Source of the DNA: Sphingopyxis sp.
GTDB taxonomy: Bacteria; Pseudomonadota; Alphaproteobacteria; Sphingomonadales; Sphingomonadaceae
Direction of reading: 5' to 3'
NCBI GenBank assembly: GCA_030148985.1
Contig: JASBSJ010000067.1
Coordinates: 1 to 64,000 of the forward strand
DNA: 64,000 nt
Position numbers and translations under genes: made by a program. Of the stretch, positions 31,828 to 39,901 are shown piece by piece. The notes under the pieces are model-generated. The model made no database searches. It was not told where the DNA came from and saw nothing but the letters and a program-made list of their open reading frames with translations. How positions within the stretch are numbered: the first letter of the stretch is position 1; each line of letters begins with the position of its first letter.

Positions 31828-33354
31828 ATGCACCCCTCAGTCCATGCGCGTAGCAATCCCGACAAGGCCGCGATCATCGTCGCCGAGACGGGCGAAGAAA
31901 TCAGCTATGGCGAACTCGACGCCGCGTCGAACCGCGCAGCGCAACTCTTTCGCTCGCACGGGCTGGGGCATGAGGATGTCGTCGCCTTCATGCTCGACAA
32001 TACGCCGCATTATTATGGGCTGACCTGGGGCGCACAGCGCGCGGGGTTGCGTTATGTCTGCATTTCGTCGCGGCTGACGCGGGACGAGACCGACTATATC
32101 CTCGAAAATTCGGGCGCGCAGATTTTGGTCGTATCTGCAAGCCTTGCGGGCGCGGCGCAGCAGCTGACGACCGGCATCAAGCGCTTTGCGATGGGCGGCG
32201 TCATTCCGGGCTATGAAAGCTGGGAGGATGCCGTCGTCGCGATGCCCGCGACGCCAGTCGCGGACGAGCGCGCGGGGGTCGACATGCTTTATTCGTCGGG
32301 GACGACCGGGCGGCCGAAGGGTGTGCGCGTGCCGCTGCCCGAAGACCCCGCGATCGACGCGATGAACAGCCTAGTCATGCTCGCGTCGGCGGTGTTCCAG
32401 ATCAATGCGGACAGCATCTATTTGTCCCCGGCGCCGCTCTATCACGCCGCGCCCTTGCGCTGGTCGATGACGATCCATCGGCTTGGCGGCACTGTCGTCC
32501 TGATGAAGAAATTCGATCCCGAGGCGGCGCTGGCGCATATCGAAAAATATCGCGTGAATAGCAGCCAATGGGTGCCGACGCATTTCGTGCGGATGCTGAA
32601 ATTGCCCGAGGAGGTACGCACCCGCTACGACACCTCATCGTTGAAGGTCGCGATCCACGCCGCGGCTCCGTGCCCGGTGCCGGTTAAGCAGGCAATGATC
32701 GATTGGTGGGGGCCGGTGCTCTTCGAATATTATGCCGGGTCGGAGGGCAATGGCATGACCTTCATCTCCAGCGCCGACTGGCTGACGCACAAGGGCAGCG
32801 TCGGGCGCGCGATCCTCGGCACCGTGCATATCATGGGCGAAGATAATGAAACCGAACTTGGCCCGAACGAGGAAGGTACTGTCTTCTTCGAGAGCGAGAA
32901 TGTCTTCGAATATCATGGCGATGATGAGAAAACCGCGTCGAGCCGAAACTCGAAGGGCTGGTCGACGCTCGGCGATGTGGGCAAGCTCGACGACGAGGGC
33001 TTCCTCTACCTCACCGACCGCAAGAGCTTCATGATCATCTCGGGCGGCGTGAACATCTATCCGCAGGAAATCGAGAATCATCTCGTCACGCATCCGAAGG
33101 TCGCCGACGTCGCGGTGGTCGGCGGCCCGCACGAGGAGATGGGCGAGGAGGTGATCGCGGTGATCCAGCCCGCCGACATGGCCGAAGCGGACGACGCGCT
33201 GCGCGACGAGCTCATCGCCTATGCGCGCGAAAAACTGTCGGGGGTGAAGATCCCGCGCCGCATCGATTTCCTGGAAGCGTTGCCGCGTCACGACACGGGC
33301 AAGCTCTACAAGCGTCTGCTGCGCGACCAATATTGGGAGAAGGCGAAGGCGTGA
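31828..33354 (+). CDS. AMP-dependent acyl-CoA synthetase (FadD-like)
   Basis: 508 residues. AMP-binding 'LYSSGTTGRPKGVRV', 'YYAGSEGNGMTFI' and C-terminal 'GDVGKLDDEGFLYLTDRKSFMIISGGVNIYPQEIEN' with Lys in 'RHDTGKLYKRLLRD' identify the family. It sits upstream of a DUF4268 gene, an HCCA-isomerase-like gene and an enoyl-CoA hydratase, so the product probably feeds beta-oxidation of a fatty or ring-derived acid. GGAG lies 9 nt before the ATG. Its stop overlaps the next start (GTGA). Confidence 0.93.
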   Translation: MHPSVHARSNPDKAAIIVAETGEEISYGELDAASNRAAQLFRSHGLGHEDVVAFMLDNTPHYYGLTWGAQRAGLRYVCISSRLTRDETDYILENSGAQILVVSASLAGAAQQLTTGIKRFAMGGVIPGYESWEDAVVAMPATPVADERAGVDMLYSSGTTGRPKGVRVPLPEDPAIDAMNSLVMLASAVFQINADSIYLSPAPLYHAAPLRWSMTIHRLGGTVVLMKKFDPEAALAHIEKYRVNSSQWVPTHFVRMLKLPEEVRTRYDTSSLKVAIHAAAPCPVPVKQAMIDWWGPVLFEYYAGSEGNGMTFISSADWLTHKGSVGRAILGTVHIMGEDNETELGPNEEGTVFFESENVFEYHGDDEKTASSRNSKGWSTLGDVGKLDDEGFLYLTDRKSFMIISGGVNIYPQEIENHLVTHPKVADVAVVGGPHEEMGEEVIAVIQPADMAEADDALRDELIAYAREKLSGVKIPRRIDFLEALPRHDTGKLYKRLLRDQYWEKAKA

Positions 33355-34304
33355 GTAGCGTTGTAAAGCTAGGAAAACTTGAGCTGGTCGATCTCCGGAC
33401 TGCCTGGCCCCATGAGGCATTGAATTTCACCAAATGGCTCGCCGAAAATGACAACCTTGCGATGTTGGGCGAAGCGCTCGGTTTGGAATTGACCTGTGAA
33501 GCCGTTGAGAAGGCTGTCGACAATTTTAGTGCGGATATCTTAGCCAAGGACGTCGTAACAGATCGATGGGTGCTTATCGAAAATCAGCTAGAGATGACCG
33601 ACCATAGTCACCTTGGCCAAATTCTGACCTACGCTGCCGGATTGGATGCTGAAACGATCATTTGGATCGCGCGGGAGTTTCGAGAACCGCACCGTGCAGC
33701 GATCGATTATCTTAATCGAATAACGGCGCCTGAGTTTAACTTTTTCGGCGTCCAAATTGAGCTGCTGAGGATCGGGGATAGCGCGTTTGCGCCCCGCTTC
33801 AACATACTGGCGAAGCCTAACGACTGGTCAAAGAGCGTTTCTGCAAGAGCGGCAGGCAAAGCTGCGGTGTCAGGCCTGCATCAGGAGTGGCAGGATTACT
33901 GGTCAGATTTCTTCACCGTCGCTGAGGACCGAGGGCTGAACCTGAAAAACCGAGTGCCCCCGAAAGAAGGATGGTGTCGGATCGAACAGCTTTGCAGCGG
34001 CGCTCGCAATGCGGCTTCTTGGCTCCACTGGTCGGATAAAAGGCTACGCGTTTTGATCTGGTTGCAGGGCGAGGAACGACTGGATTTGTTCGACGAATTA
34101 TATGCTGCGAAATCGCTCATCGAGTCGGCAATTGATACCCCTTTGAGTTGGGAGCGGCTCGAGCACAAAAAATCGAGTTTTATATCGCTAGATGGGCCGA
34201 CGCCCGCGGCAGACGACAACTTCACCCTTGATTATCAGTGGTATATCGACTCAGTAACCCGACTGACGGCGGCGGTTAGGCCTTACATAGGCGCCAAGCA
34301 ATGA
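33351..34304 (+). CDS. DUF4268 protein with nuclease-like N-terminal half
   Basis: 317 residues. The middle 'DVVTDRWVLIENQLEMTDHSHLGQILTYAAGLDAETIIWIAREF' has the acidic-ENQ-strand arrangement of PD-(D/E)xK nuclease-like folds, and the C-terminal part with 'WSDFFTVAEDRG' and 'RVLIWLQGEERLDLFDEL' is the DUF4268 region. GTG start 33351 overlaps the ligase stop; the stop overlaps the next ATG, so it is co-translated with the acyl-CoA genes, though G+C and codon use are visibly lower. Function unknown; perhaps DNA-related or defence. It may be a recent insertion. Confidence 0.7.
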   Translation: MSSVVKLGKLELVDLRTAWPHEALNFTKWLAENDNLAMLGEALGLELTCEAVEKAVDNFSADILAKDVVTDRWVLIENQLEMTDHSHLGQILTYAAGLDAETIIWIAREFREPHRAAIDYLNRITAPEFNFFGVQIELLRIGDSAFAPRFNILAKPNDWSKSVSARAAGKAAVSGLHQEWQDYWSDFFTVAEDRGLNLKNRVPPKEGWCRIEQLCSGARNAASWLHWSDKRLRVLIWLQGEERLDLFDELYAAKSLIESAIDTPLSWERLEHKKSSFISLDGPTPAADDNFTLDYQWYIDSVTRLTAAVRPYIGAKQ

Positions 34305-34915
34305 CCGCGCGCGTGGAATTCTTCTTCGATCTGTCGAGTCCGTGGACCTGCCTTGCTTTCCACAATTTGCCGAGCGTGCTCGAACCCGTCGGCGCGGCGG
34401 CAATTTACCGGCCGATCCTCGTCGGCGGGGTGTTCAATGCCGTGAACCCTGCCGTCTACGCGGCGCGCGAGCAGGCTGATAACCGGCGGCTCCAGCATAG
34501 CTGGAAAGTTTTGAAGGACTGGGCGCGGCTCGCGGGTGTGCCGATGAATTTCCCATCGCAATGGCACCCGGCAAAAAGCATCGCCGCGATGCGGTTCTGC
34601 TGCGCGCTCGAAGACGATCAGGCGGCGCTCGTGCGGTTCGCGCGCGGAGCCTTTGCGAGCTATTTCGACCGGCAGGAAAATCTCGACGACCCCGCGATGC
34701 TCGCGGCGGTCGCCAATGCCGAGGGACTCGATGGCGCCGCACTCGCCGCCGCGGCCGGCAGCGATCCGGTCAAGGCGCGGCTGCGCGCCAATACCGATGA
34801 ACTCATCGCGCGTGGCGGCTATGGTTCGCCGACGATCTTCGTCGACCGCGATGACATGTATTTCGGCAACGATCAGCTTCCGCTCGTCGAAGCCGCCCTA
34901 AAACGTACAGCGTAG
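34301..34915 (+). CDS. DsbA-like 2-hydroxychromene-2-carboxylate isomerase family protein
   Basis: 204 residues, thioredoxin-type fold of the GST kappa class. The N-terminal 'VEFFFDLSSPWTCLAFHNLPSVL' contains the catalytic-serine position (LSSPW), and 'YGSPTIFVDRDDMYFGNDQLPLVEAAL' is the C-terminal motif of HCCA isomerases. The family isomerises ring-cleavage products in aromatic degradation or acts as a glutathione transferase. Coupled by an ATGA overlap to the DUF4268 gene and followed 11 nt later by a crotonase. Confidence 0.85.
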   Translation: MTARVEFFFDLSSPWTCLAFHNLPSVLEPVGAAAIYRPILVGGVFNAVNPAVYAAREQADNRRLQHSWKVLKDWARLAGVPMNFPSQWHPAKSIAAMRFCCALEDDQAALVRFARGAFASYFDRQENLDDPAMLAAVANAEGLDGAALAAAAGSDPVKARLRANTDELIARGGYGSPTIFVDRDDMYFGNDQLPLVEAALKRTA

Positions 34916-34926
34916 AGGACTCTCCC

Positions 34927-35730
34927 ATGAAGGACCGGATTTCGATCACCATGCTGGAGGGCGGGATCGCCGACGTCCGGCTGATCCGCGCCGACAAGAT
35001 GAATGCGCTCGACACCGCGATGTGGGAGGCGCTGGCGCAAGCAGTCGATCAGTTGAAGGCCACCGTGGGCCTCCGCGTCGTCGTCCTGTCGGGCGAAGGC
35101 TGCGCCTTCTGCGCCGGACTCGACCTGTCCAGCCTCAGCAATGAGCGCGATCCGGGGGCGAGCAGCGCGGGCGGCAGCCTGTCCGATCGCACGCGGGGCA
35201 TCGCCAACAACGCCCAATATGCCGCGTGGGGCTGGCGCGAACTGCCGGTGCCGGTGATCGCGGCGGTGCACGGCGTCGCGTTCGGCGCGGGGAGCCAGAT
35301 CATGGCGGCGGCGGACATCCGCATCGTCCACCCCGATACGCGCATCGCGATCATGGAAATGCGCTGGGGCCTCGTCCCCGATGTCGCCGGCATGGCGCTG
35401 TGGCGCACGCAGGTCGCCGACGATGTGCTGCGCGAGATGATCTACACCAACCGCGAGTTTACCGGATCCGAAGCCAAGCTGCTCGGTTTTGCAACGCATG
35501 TGTCGGACGATCCGCTGGCCAAGGCGATGGCACTCGCCGAGGTGATCGCCGACAAGAATCCGCACGCGATCCGCGGCGCCAAGCGGCTGTGCAACATGCT
35601 CGGCCATGCGAGCGATGCCGAAATCTTGCAGGCCGAAAGCGACGAGCAGGTGAAGGTGATCCGCACCCCAAACCAGATGGAGGCGGTGATGGCGGGGATG
35701 CAGAAGCGGAAGCCGAATTTTGTGGATTGA
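34927..35730 (+). CDS. Enoyl-CoA hydratase/isomerase (crotonase) family protein
   Basis: 267 residues. Oxyanion-hole segments 'CAFCAGLDLSSL' and 'GVAFGAGSQIMAAADIRI' are intact and 'IMEMRWGLVPDVAGM' has the Glu where crotonases carry it. It hydrates or isomerises an enoyl-CoA, matching the acyl-CoA ligase upstream. Exact substrate unknown. Confidence 0.93.
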   Translation: MKDRISITMLEGGIADVRLIRADKMNALDTAMWEALAQAVDQLKATVGLRVVVLSGEGCAFCAGLDLSSLSNERDPGASSAGGSLSDRTRGIANNAQYAAWGWRELPVPVIAAVHGVAFGAGSQIMAAADIRIVHPDTRIAIMEMRWGLVPDVAGMALWRTQVADDVLREMIYTNREFTGSEAKLLGFATHVSDDPLAKAMALAEVIADKNPHAIRGAKRLCNMLGHASDAEILQAESDEQVKVIRTPNQMEAVMAGMQKRKPNFVD

Positions 35731-35733
35731 AGA

Positions 35734-35862
35734 TCCTCACTGTGGCGAAGCCATGGGGAGGGGGACCATCCGCAGGATGGTGGAGGGGCCGCGACGATAG
35801 TGCCATTGCCCCTCCGTCAGCGCTTCGCGCTGCCACCTCCCCATCGCTTCGCGACAGGGAGG
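35734..35862. repeat. Family A palindromic repeat (copy 3)
   Basis: Begins TCCTCACTGTGGCGAAGCCA and ends TCGCTTCGCGACAGGGAGG; the internal GCCCCTCCGTCAGCGCTTCG block matches the 20503 copy. Convergent gene ends meet here. Confidence 0.8.
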
Positions 35863-35868
35863 AACAGG

Positions 35869-36558
35869 TTAGAGCAACCCTAAAAACCGCGCGGCATTGT
35901 CCCAGTCGCGCTGCTTTACCGCGCGGGCCTTCTGCGCTTCGCTGTCGGCGCCCCAGCGGCGTTCCTGATAGAGTTCGTCGAGGCTGACCGCCTGCCACAA
36001 GGCATCGGCGTCGAAGGCCTTTTCGATGAGCGCGAGACCCGCGACAAGCGATCCGCCGATCGTCACCAGCGGCGTGAGCGCGGTGATTCGCCAATGGTCG
36101 AGTGCGCGCACCGCGCCGTGCAGTGCGGCAATTGTCGTTTCGGGCTGGTCGATCGGAAGCACGCCCTGCGTCAGCGCAAATTCGATCCCGTAGCGTCCCT
36201 CGGCCCACGCGAGCAGCGGATTCCACGCCGCCGCCTGTTCGGCGTGCAGCGCCGCATCGCGCGCGTCGCGATAACACAGCAGGTCGCTTTGCGCATAGGC
36301 GGCAACCGACGCGGCAAAGGTCGCGACGTCCGGCGCGGCCAGGTCGATCGCGGCGTTGGTGAGCCCGGTCATCGGCATCGCCGCCGGGTCGATCGTCTCG
36401 CCGACATCGCGCCATTCGGTCGCGATCGCTTCGGCCAGCGCGGGATTAGCAACCGCCAGCGGCGCGCGCTGCGGCGTGCGCACCGGCCGCCCGTCGAGCG
36501 CGATGCCCCAGCCGGTACCCTCGGGAACGACGGCCACCTCTTTCCAGAAGCGCTTCAC
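35869..36558 (-). CDS. ATP12-family chaperone for F1-ATPase assembly
   Basis: 229 residues. 'FWKEVAVVPEGTGWGIALDGRPVRTPQRAPLAV' and 'YAQSDLLCYRDARDAALHAEQAAAWNPLLAWAE' match ATP12 proteins, which stabilise the F1 alpha subunit in mitochondria and alphaproteobacteria. GTG 36558 overlaps the upstream stop (GTGA). First of a run of overlapping minus-strand genes. Confidence 0.92.
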   Translation of the reverse strand: MKRFWKEVAVVPEGTGWGIALDGRPVRTPQRAPLAVANPALAEAIATEWRDVGETIDPAAMPMTGLTNAAIDLAAPDVATFAASVAAYAQSDLLCYRDARDAALHAEQAAAWNPLLAWAEGRYGIEFALTQGVLPIDQPETTIAALHGAVRALDHWRITALTPLVTIGGSLVAGLALIEKAFDADALWQAVSLDELYQERRWGADSEAQKARAVKQRDWDNAARFLGLL

Positions 36559-36791
36559 AGCTCTTTGGGCGACCGCCAGCGGCGTGCGAGGAGCAGCGGC
36601 ATCACCGCAAAATCGAACACGCCGATCAGCACGATCGCAACCCCGATCCAGCGGTCGGTCGGTTGGCCCGCCAGCGAAAAGCCGCCACTGATCAGGATGA
36701 AACCGATCGCGATGAAGGCGACGCCCATCAGGCGCATAATCGTCATCGCGAAAAAACGCTTCCTGGCGAGTGCGTCGTCGGCGGGTGTCAT
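36555..36791 (-). CDS. Small two-helix membrane protein
   Basis: 78 residues with two hydrophobic helices ('MRLMGVAFIAIGFILISGGF' and 'IGVAIVLIGVFDFAVMPLLLA') and no known domain. It overlaps the ATP12 start and the PaiB-like stop. Function unknown; conserved gene order with ATP12 might relate it to membrane ATPase assembly, which is inference. Confidence 0.8.
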   Translation of the reverse strand: MTPADDALARKRFFAMTIMRLMGVAFIAIGFILISGGFSLAGQPTDRWIGVAIVLIGVFDFAVMPLLLARRWRSPKEL

Positions 36792-37408
36792 GCGCCCTCC
36801 CTATCGCCGCCAAGGTGGCGCATCAACTGTGCGAGCGCGCCGTGGCCGGTCGCCTCCATGCCCGCGATGACCCGCTCGCGCTCGTCGGCCGACTTGTTCT
36901 GCGACAGCTTGATTGTCGGGCGCCACGCCGTGATCCGCATTTCGAAGCTGACAATCGCGCCGGTCATCTTGCCGAACAGCGCCGGATTCATCTTCGCACG
37001 CGTCCACGGCGGGTTCGCGCCGACGCGCACTTCATGCGTCGCCGACAGCGTATCGAGATGCGCCACCAGCGCCGCATCGTCGAGCTTCGTCGCCATCCCC
37101 TCCATCTCTACCGCGACATAATTCCACGTCGGCACCTGGTCGGCGTCGGCGTACCAGCTCGCGCTGACATAGGCGTCGGGGCCCTGCACCACGGCGAGTG
37201 CGGTCGCGCCATCGAGGTGCCGCGTCAGCGCATTGCCGCGCGCGAGGTGGAATTGCAGCATCGTCCCGTCGTCGCTCAACACCACCGGAGCGTGCGCAAC
37301 GCGTGGCCCGTCGGGGGTCCCTGCAAAGATCGCGGCAAAGCCGATCTCGCGCACCAGCAATGCGGCAAGGTCGTCCTCTTTGGGGCGAAAGGCGCTGTTC
37401 GGATGCAT
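36788..37408 (-). CDS. PaiB-like FMN-binding negative transcriptional regulator
   Basis: 206 residues, 'IFAGTPDGPRVAHAPVVLSDDGTMLQFHLARGNALTRHL' and 'WYADADQVPTWNYVAVEMEGMAT' and 'FGKMTGAIVSFEMRITAWRPTIKLSQNKS' match the PaiB/FMN-binding split-barrel family. It probably binds FMN or another flavin; a direct role as transcription regulator is annotated in Bacillus but not certain here. Overlaps its neighbours by four and one bases. Confidence 0.85.
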   Translation of the reverse strand: MHPNSAFRPKEDDLAALLVREIGFAAIFAGTPDGPRVAHAPVVLSDDGTMLQFHLARGNALTRHLDGATALAVVQGPDAYVSASWYADADQVPTWNYVAVEMEGMATKLDDAALVAHLDTLSATHEVRVGANPPWTRAKMNPALFGKMTGAIVSFEMRITAWRPTIKLSQNKSADERERVIAGMEATGHGALAQLMRHLGGDREGA

Positions 37409-38640
37409 CAGCTCGCTTTGGGTGGGCGCGCCGGATGCTTCTTCGCGCTGGGCTTTTTCCCCGCGGGTTTCCCCGTCGCCGACTTGCCGGGCTTGCCCGG
37501 TTTCGCTTTTGCCTTGGGCTTCGGCTTGCCGACGAAATCGGTCGGTTTGCTGTCGGCGGTGCGTCCGCGCCGTTCGCCGCGCCGCGCCTTGCGGATCTGT
37601 TTGCTGTGCGCTTTTGCCTGCGCTTTCAGTGCCGATTTGGGCGGCGGGCCTTTCTCGGTCGGGTCGATCCCGACTTCACCGAGCAGCAGGTCGAAGCCGA
37701 GCGCGTCGAGGCTCGCGGCGAAATGTTCGGGTAGCTCGGCCTGCACATCGATCGCGCCGCCGTCGGGATGGTCGATGCGCAGCCGACGACTATGCAGGTG
37801 GAGCTTGCGGCTGATCGATCCGGTCAGGAACGCGCCCTTGCCGCCATATTTGCCGTCGCCGACGATCGGATGGCCGATCGCCGCCATATGGACACGCAGC
37901 TGGTGGGTGCGCCCGGTCAGCGGCTGGAGCTCGACCCACGCGGCGCTGTTCCCCGCGCGCTCGATCACGCGGTAGCGCGTTTTCGAGGCGAGTCCGCTGT
38001 CATGGACGTGCATCTTTTCGCCGCCTGACCCCGGCTGTTTGGCGAGCGGCAGGTCGATCTCGCCCTGCTGAATGTCGGGGACGCCGACGATGATCGCCCA
38101 ATAGGTTTTTTTCGCGCTGCGGTTTGAAAAGCTCTTGGCGAACCAGGCTGCGGCGCGCGGGGTGCGCGCGACCAGCAGCGCGCCTGACGTGTCCTTGTCG
38201 AGCCGGTGGACCAGCTTCGGACGCACCGGCGCGTCATATTTCAGCGCGTCGAGCAGCCCGTCGACATGATGTTCGGTCTTGGTCCCGCCCTGCGTCGCGA
38301 GGCCAGGTAGCTTGTTGAGCACCAGCGCGCTTGCATCGCGGTGGATCAGCATCGATTCGGCGAGCGCGACGTCGACGTCGGTCAGCGGGCGGCCCTTGCG
38401 CGCCGGGCGGGCTTCGGCCTCGACCGGCGGGATCGGCATGGCGAGCGTCTGCCCCGCCGCGATGCGGTCCGAGACATCGGCCTTTTTGCCGTCGAGTGTC
38501 AGTTGCCCCGACCGCGCCCAGCGTGCGAGCAGCGCGTGCGGCGTCCCCGGCCGGTGGCGCTTGAACCAGCGGTCGAGGCGGATGCCGTCGTCCTCATCGC
38601 CGACGATCGCGCCGTCGAGGTTCGCCTTCGGCGCGCTCAT
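37408..38640 (-). CDS. RluA-family pseudouridine synthase, with basic tail
   Basis: 410 residues. S4 domain about 19-75 ('IRLDRWFKRHRPGTPHALLARWARSGQLTLDGKKADVS') and catalytic HRLDKDTSG at 145-153 (Asp148 the nucleophile). It converts uridines in rRNA or tRNA to pseudouridine. About 70 C-terminal residues are Lys/Ala/Pro-rich and disordered, unlike E. coli RluA. Start at 38640 is in the ATGA overlap with crcB. Confidence 0.93.
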   Translation of the reverse strand: MSAPKANLDGAIVGDEDDGIRLDRWFKRHRPGTPHALLARWARSGQLTLDGKKADVSDRIAAGQTLAMPIPPVEAEARPARKGRPLTDVDVALAESMLIHRDASALVLNKLPGLATQGGTKTEHHVDGLLDALKYDAPVRPKLVHRLDKDTSGALLVARTPRAAAWFAKSFSNRSAKKTYWAIIVGVPDIQQGEIDLPLAKQPGSGGEKMHVHDSGLASKTRYRVIERAGNSAAWVELQPLTGRTHQLRVHMAAIGHPIVGDGKYGGKGAFLTGSISRKLHLHSRRLRIDHPDGGAIDVQAELPEHFAASLDALGFDLLLGEVGIDPTEKGPPPKSALKAQAKAHSKQIRKARRGERRGRTADSKPTDFVGKPKPKAKAKPGKPGKSATGKPAGKKPSAKKHPARPPKAS

Positions 38641-39017
38641 GCCGAAAACTGCCGGACGGCGAGCATGCCCGCGCCGCAGGCGAGCAGCGCGCCAATCACC
38701 GACGCCAGCACGTACAGGGCCGCTTGGCCTGCCTGTCCGCGCTCGAACAGCAGCCAAAATTCAAGGCTGAACGACGAAAAGGTCGTGAAGCCGCCCAATA
38801 TGCCGACGCCGACAAACAGCCGTGTCGTCTCGCCGCCCGCGCCGCTGCGCGCGAGCAGGCCGATCAGCAGCCCCATGGCGAGGCTGCCGACGATATTGAC
38901 CGAGAGCGTCCACCACGGAAAGCCGGGGCCAAGTCGCGCGAGCATCGCCTGCCCGACCAAATGGCGGGCGCCGGCGCCGATCGCGCCGCCGATCATGACG
39001 GGAAACAGGCTGTTCAT
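38637..39017 (-). CDS. crcB: Fluoride channel protein CrcB/Fluc
   Basis: 126 residues, four hydrophobic helices. 'GGAIGAGARHLVGQ' and 'GFPWWTLSVNIVGSLAMGLLIG' and 'GGFTTFSSFSLEFW' are typical, the last being the F-lined central motif. It forms a dimeric fluoride-export channel. Start 39017; the frame to 39233 runs upstream through the nuclease's 3' end. No fluoride riboswitch was seen. Confidence 0.95.
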   Translation of the reverse strand: MNSLFPVMIGGAIGAGARHLVGQAMLARLGPGFPWWTLSVNIVGSLAMGLLIGLLARSGAGGETTRLFVGVGILGGFTTFSSFSLEFWLLFERGQAGQAALYVLASVIGALLACGAGMLAVRQFSA

Positions 39018-39075
39018 GGCGCTCGCCCTAGCCCGAAACCGCGGCGAGGCAAAGGTGGCATTGCCAGGCCCCGGA

Positions 39076-39669
39076 TCATGCGTCGGGCGATGCGTCGGGC
39101 GATGCGGCGGCGGTCGCGGGCCGCTCGTGCGCCGCGCGCCAGTCGGCGGGCTTTGCGAAACGGCCTTGCCAGATGCCGCGGCGCGCGGTTTCGGCGCCGG
39201 CTTCTTCGGCGAGATAGTCGGTGCCGCTGGCAATGGCCCAGCCCTGGCGGACCATTTCGGCGCTCAGGTCGATCCCATCCGGCGAAACCCCCGTGCGGCA
39301 AGCGGCAAGCGTCCGGCCATAGCGGTCCTTAGCCGACAGGGCGCAGTGAAGCGCCCCGCGCCCCACGAGCCGTTCGAGCGCCTGCCGCGCCTCGCGTCCG
39401 CAGGGCCATTGCATTCCGGCGCGCGTGCAGGACTGCCGATATTCGACCGCGTCGATCCCGATCAGCCGGATCGTCAGGTCGGCGTCGCCGTGCCGCACCG
39501 TCAGGCTGTCGCCATCGATCACTTGCACCAGCGGCACCGATGTTACGGGTTCCGGGCGCGCGAACCATGCGGCCATCACCAGCGCGGCCAGCAGCACGGT
39601 CGCCGCGATCGCGCGAAGGCGTCGGAGCCAGACCAGGCGGGTCAGCGAGGAGGGGCGCCGCATCGCCAT
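39076..39669 (-). CDS. Thermonuclease-like (SNase) protein, membrane anchored
   Basis: 197 residues. An N-terminal hydrophobic helix ('IAATVLLAALVMAAWFA') anchors an SNase domain whose catalytic residues remain: D in 'VIDGDSLTV', R in 'IRLIGIDAVEY', E of VEY, and R in 'AKDRYGRTLA'. It cleaves nucleic acids, probably outside the cytoplasm. ATGs at 39675, 39669 and 39663 are in frame; AGGTG favours 39669. C-terminus has a SPDASPDA repeat encoded by a 12-bp tandem (GCGTCGGGCGAT). Confidence 0.88.
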   Translation of the reverse strand: MAMRRPSSLTRLVWLRRLRAIAATVLLAALVMAAWFARPEPVTSVPLVQVIDGDSLTVRHGDADLTIRLIGIDAVEYRQSCTRAGMQWPCGREARQALERLVGRGALHCALSAKDRYGRTLAACRTGVSPDGIDLSAEMVRQGWAIASGTDYLAEEAGAETARRGIWQGRFAKPADWRAAHERPATAAASPDASPDA

Positions 39670-39901
39670 CGGCATCACCTGATCGCGTCGGGTCGTTTTG
39701 GCAAGGCTTATGTAAGGAGTTGACGATGAGAACAAAACATGTCCAAAATGGAGCATTCTATTGGGCGCGACTCCCGATCTGAACAACGCGATCGACGCTT
39801 TGATCCGGATTGGCGGCGAACGGGAGCGAACAAAATGCGAATGCCACCAAAATGACGGCAGGATCACGTCAGGGTGGAGCGGTGACAATGGGGGTGACTT
39901 C

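Noticed and set aside
39018-39075. Fluoride riboswitch before crcB
   Set aside because: No fluoride riboswitch-like conserved bases found; the gap is short and the upstream nuclease gene ends there.
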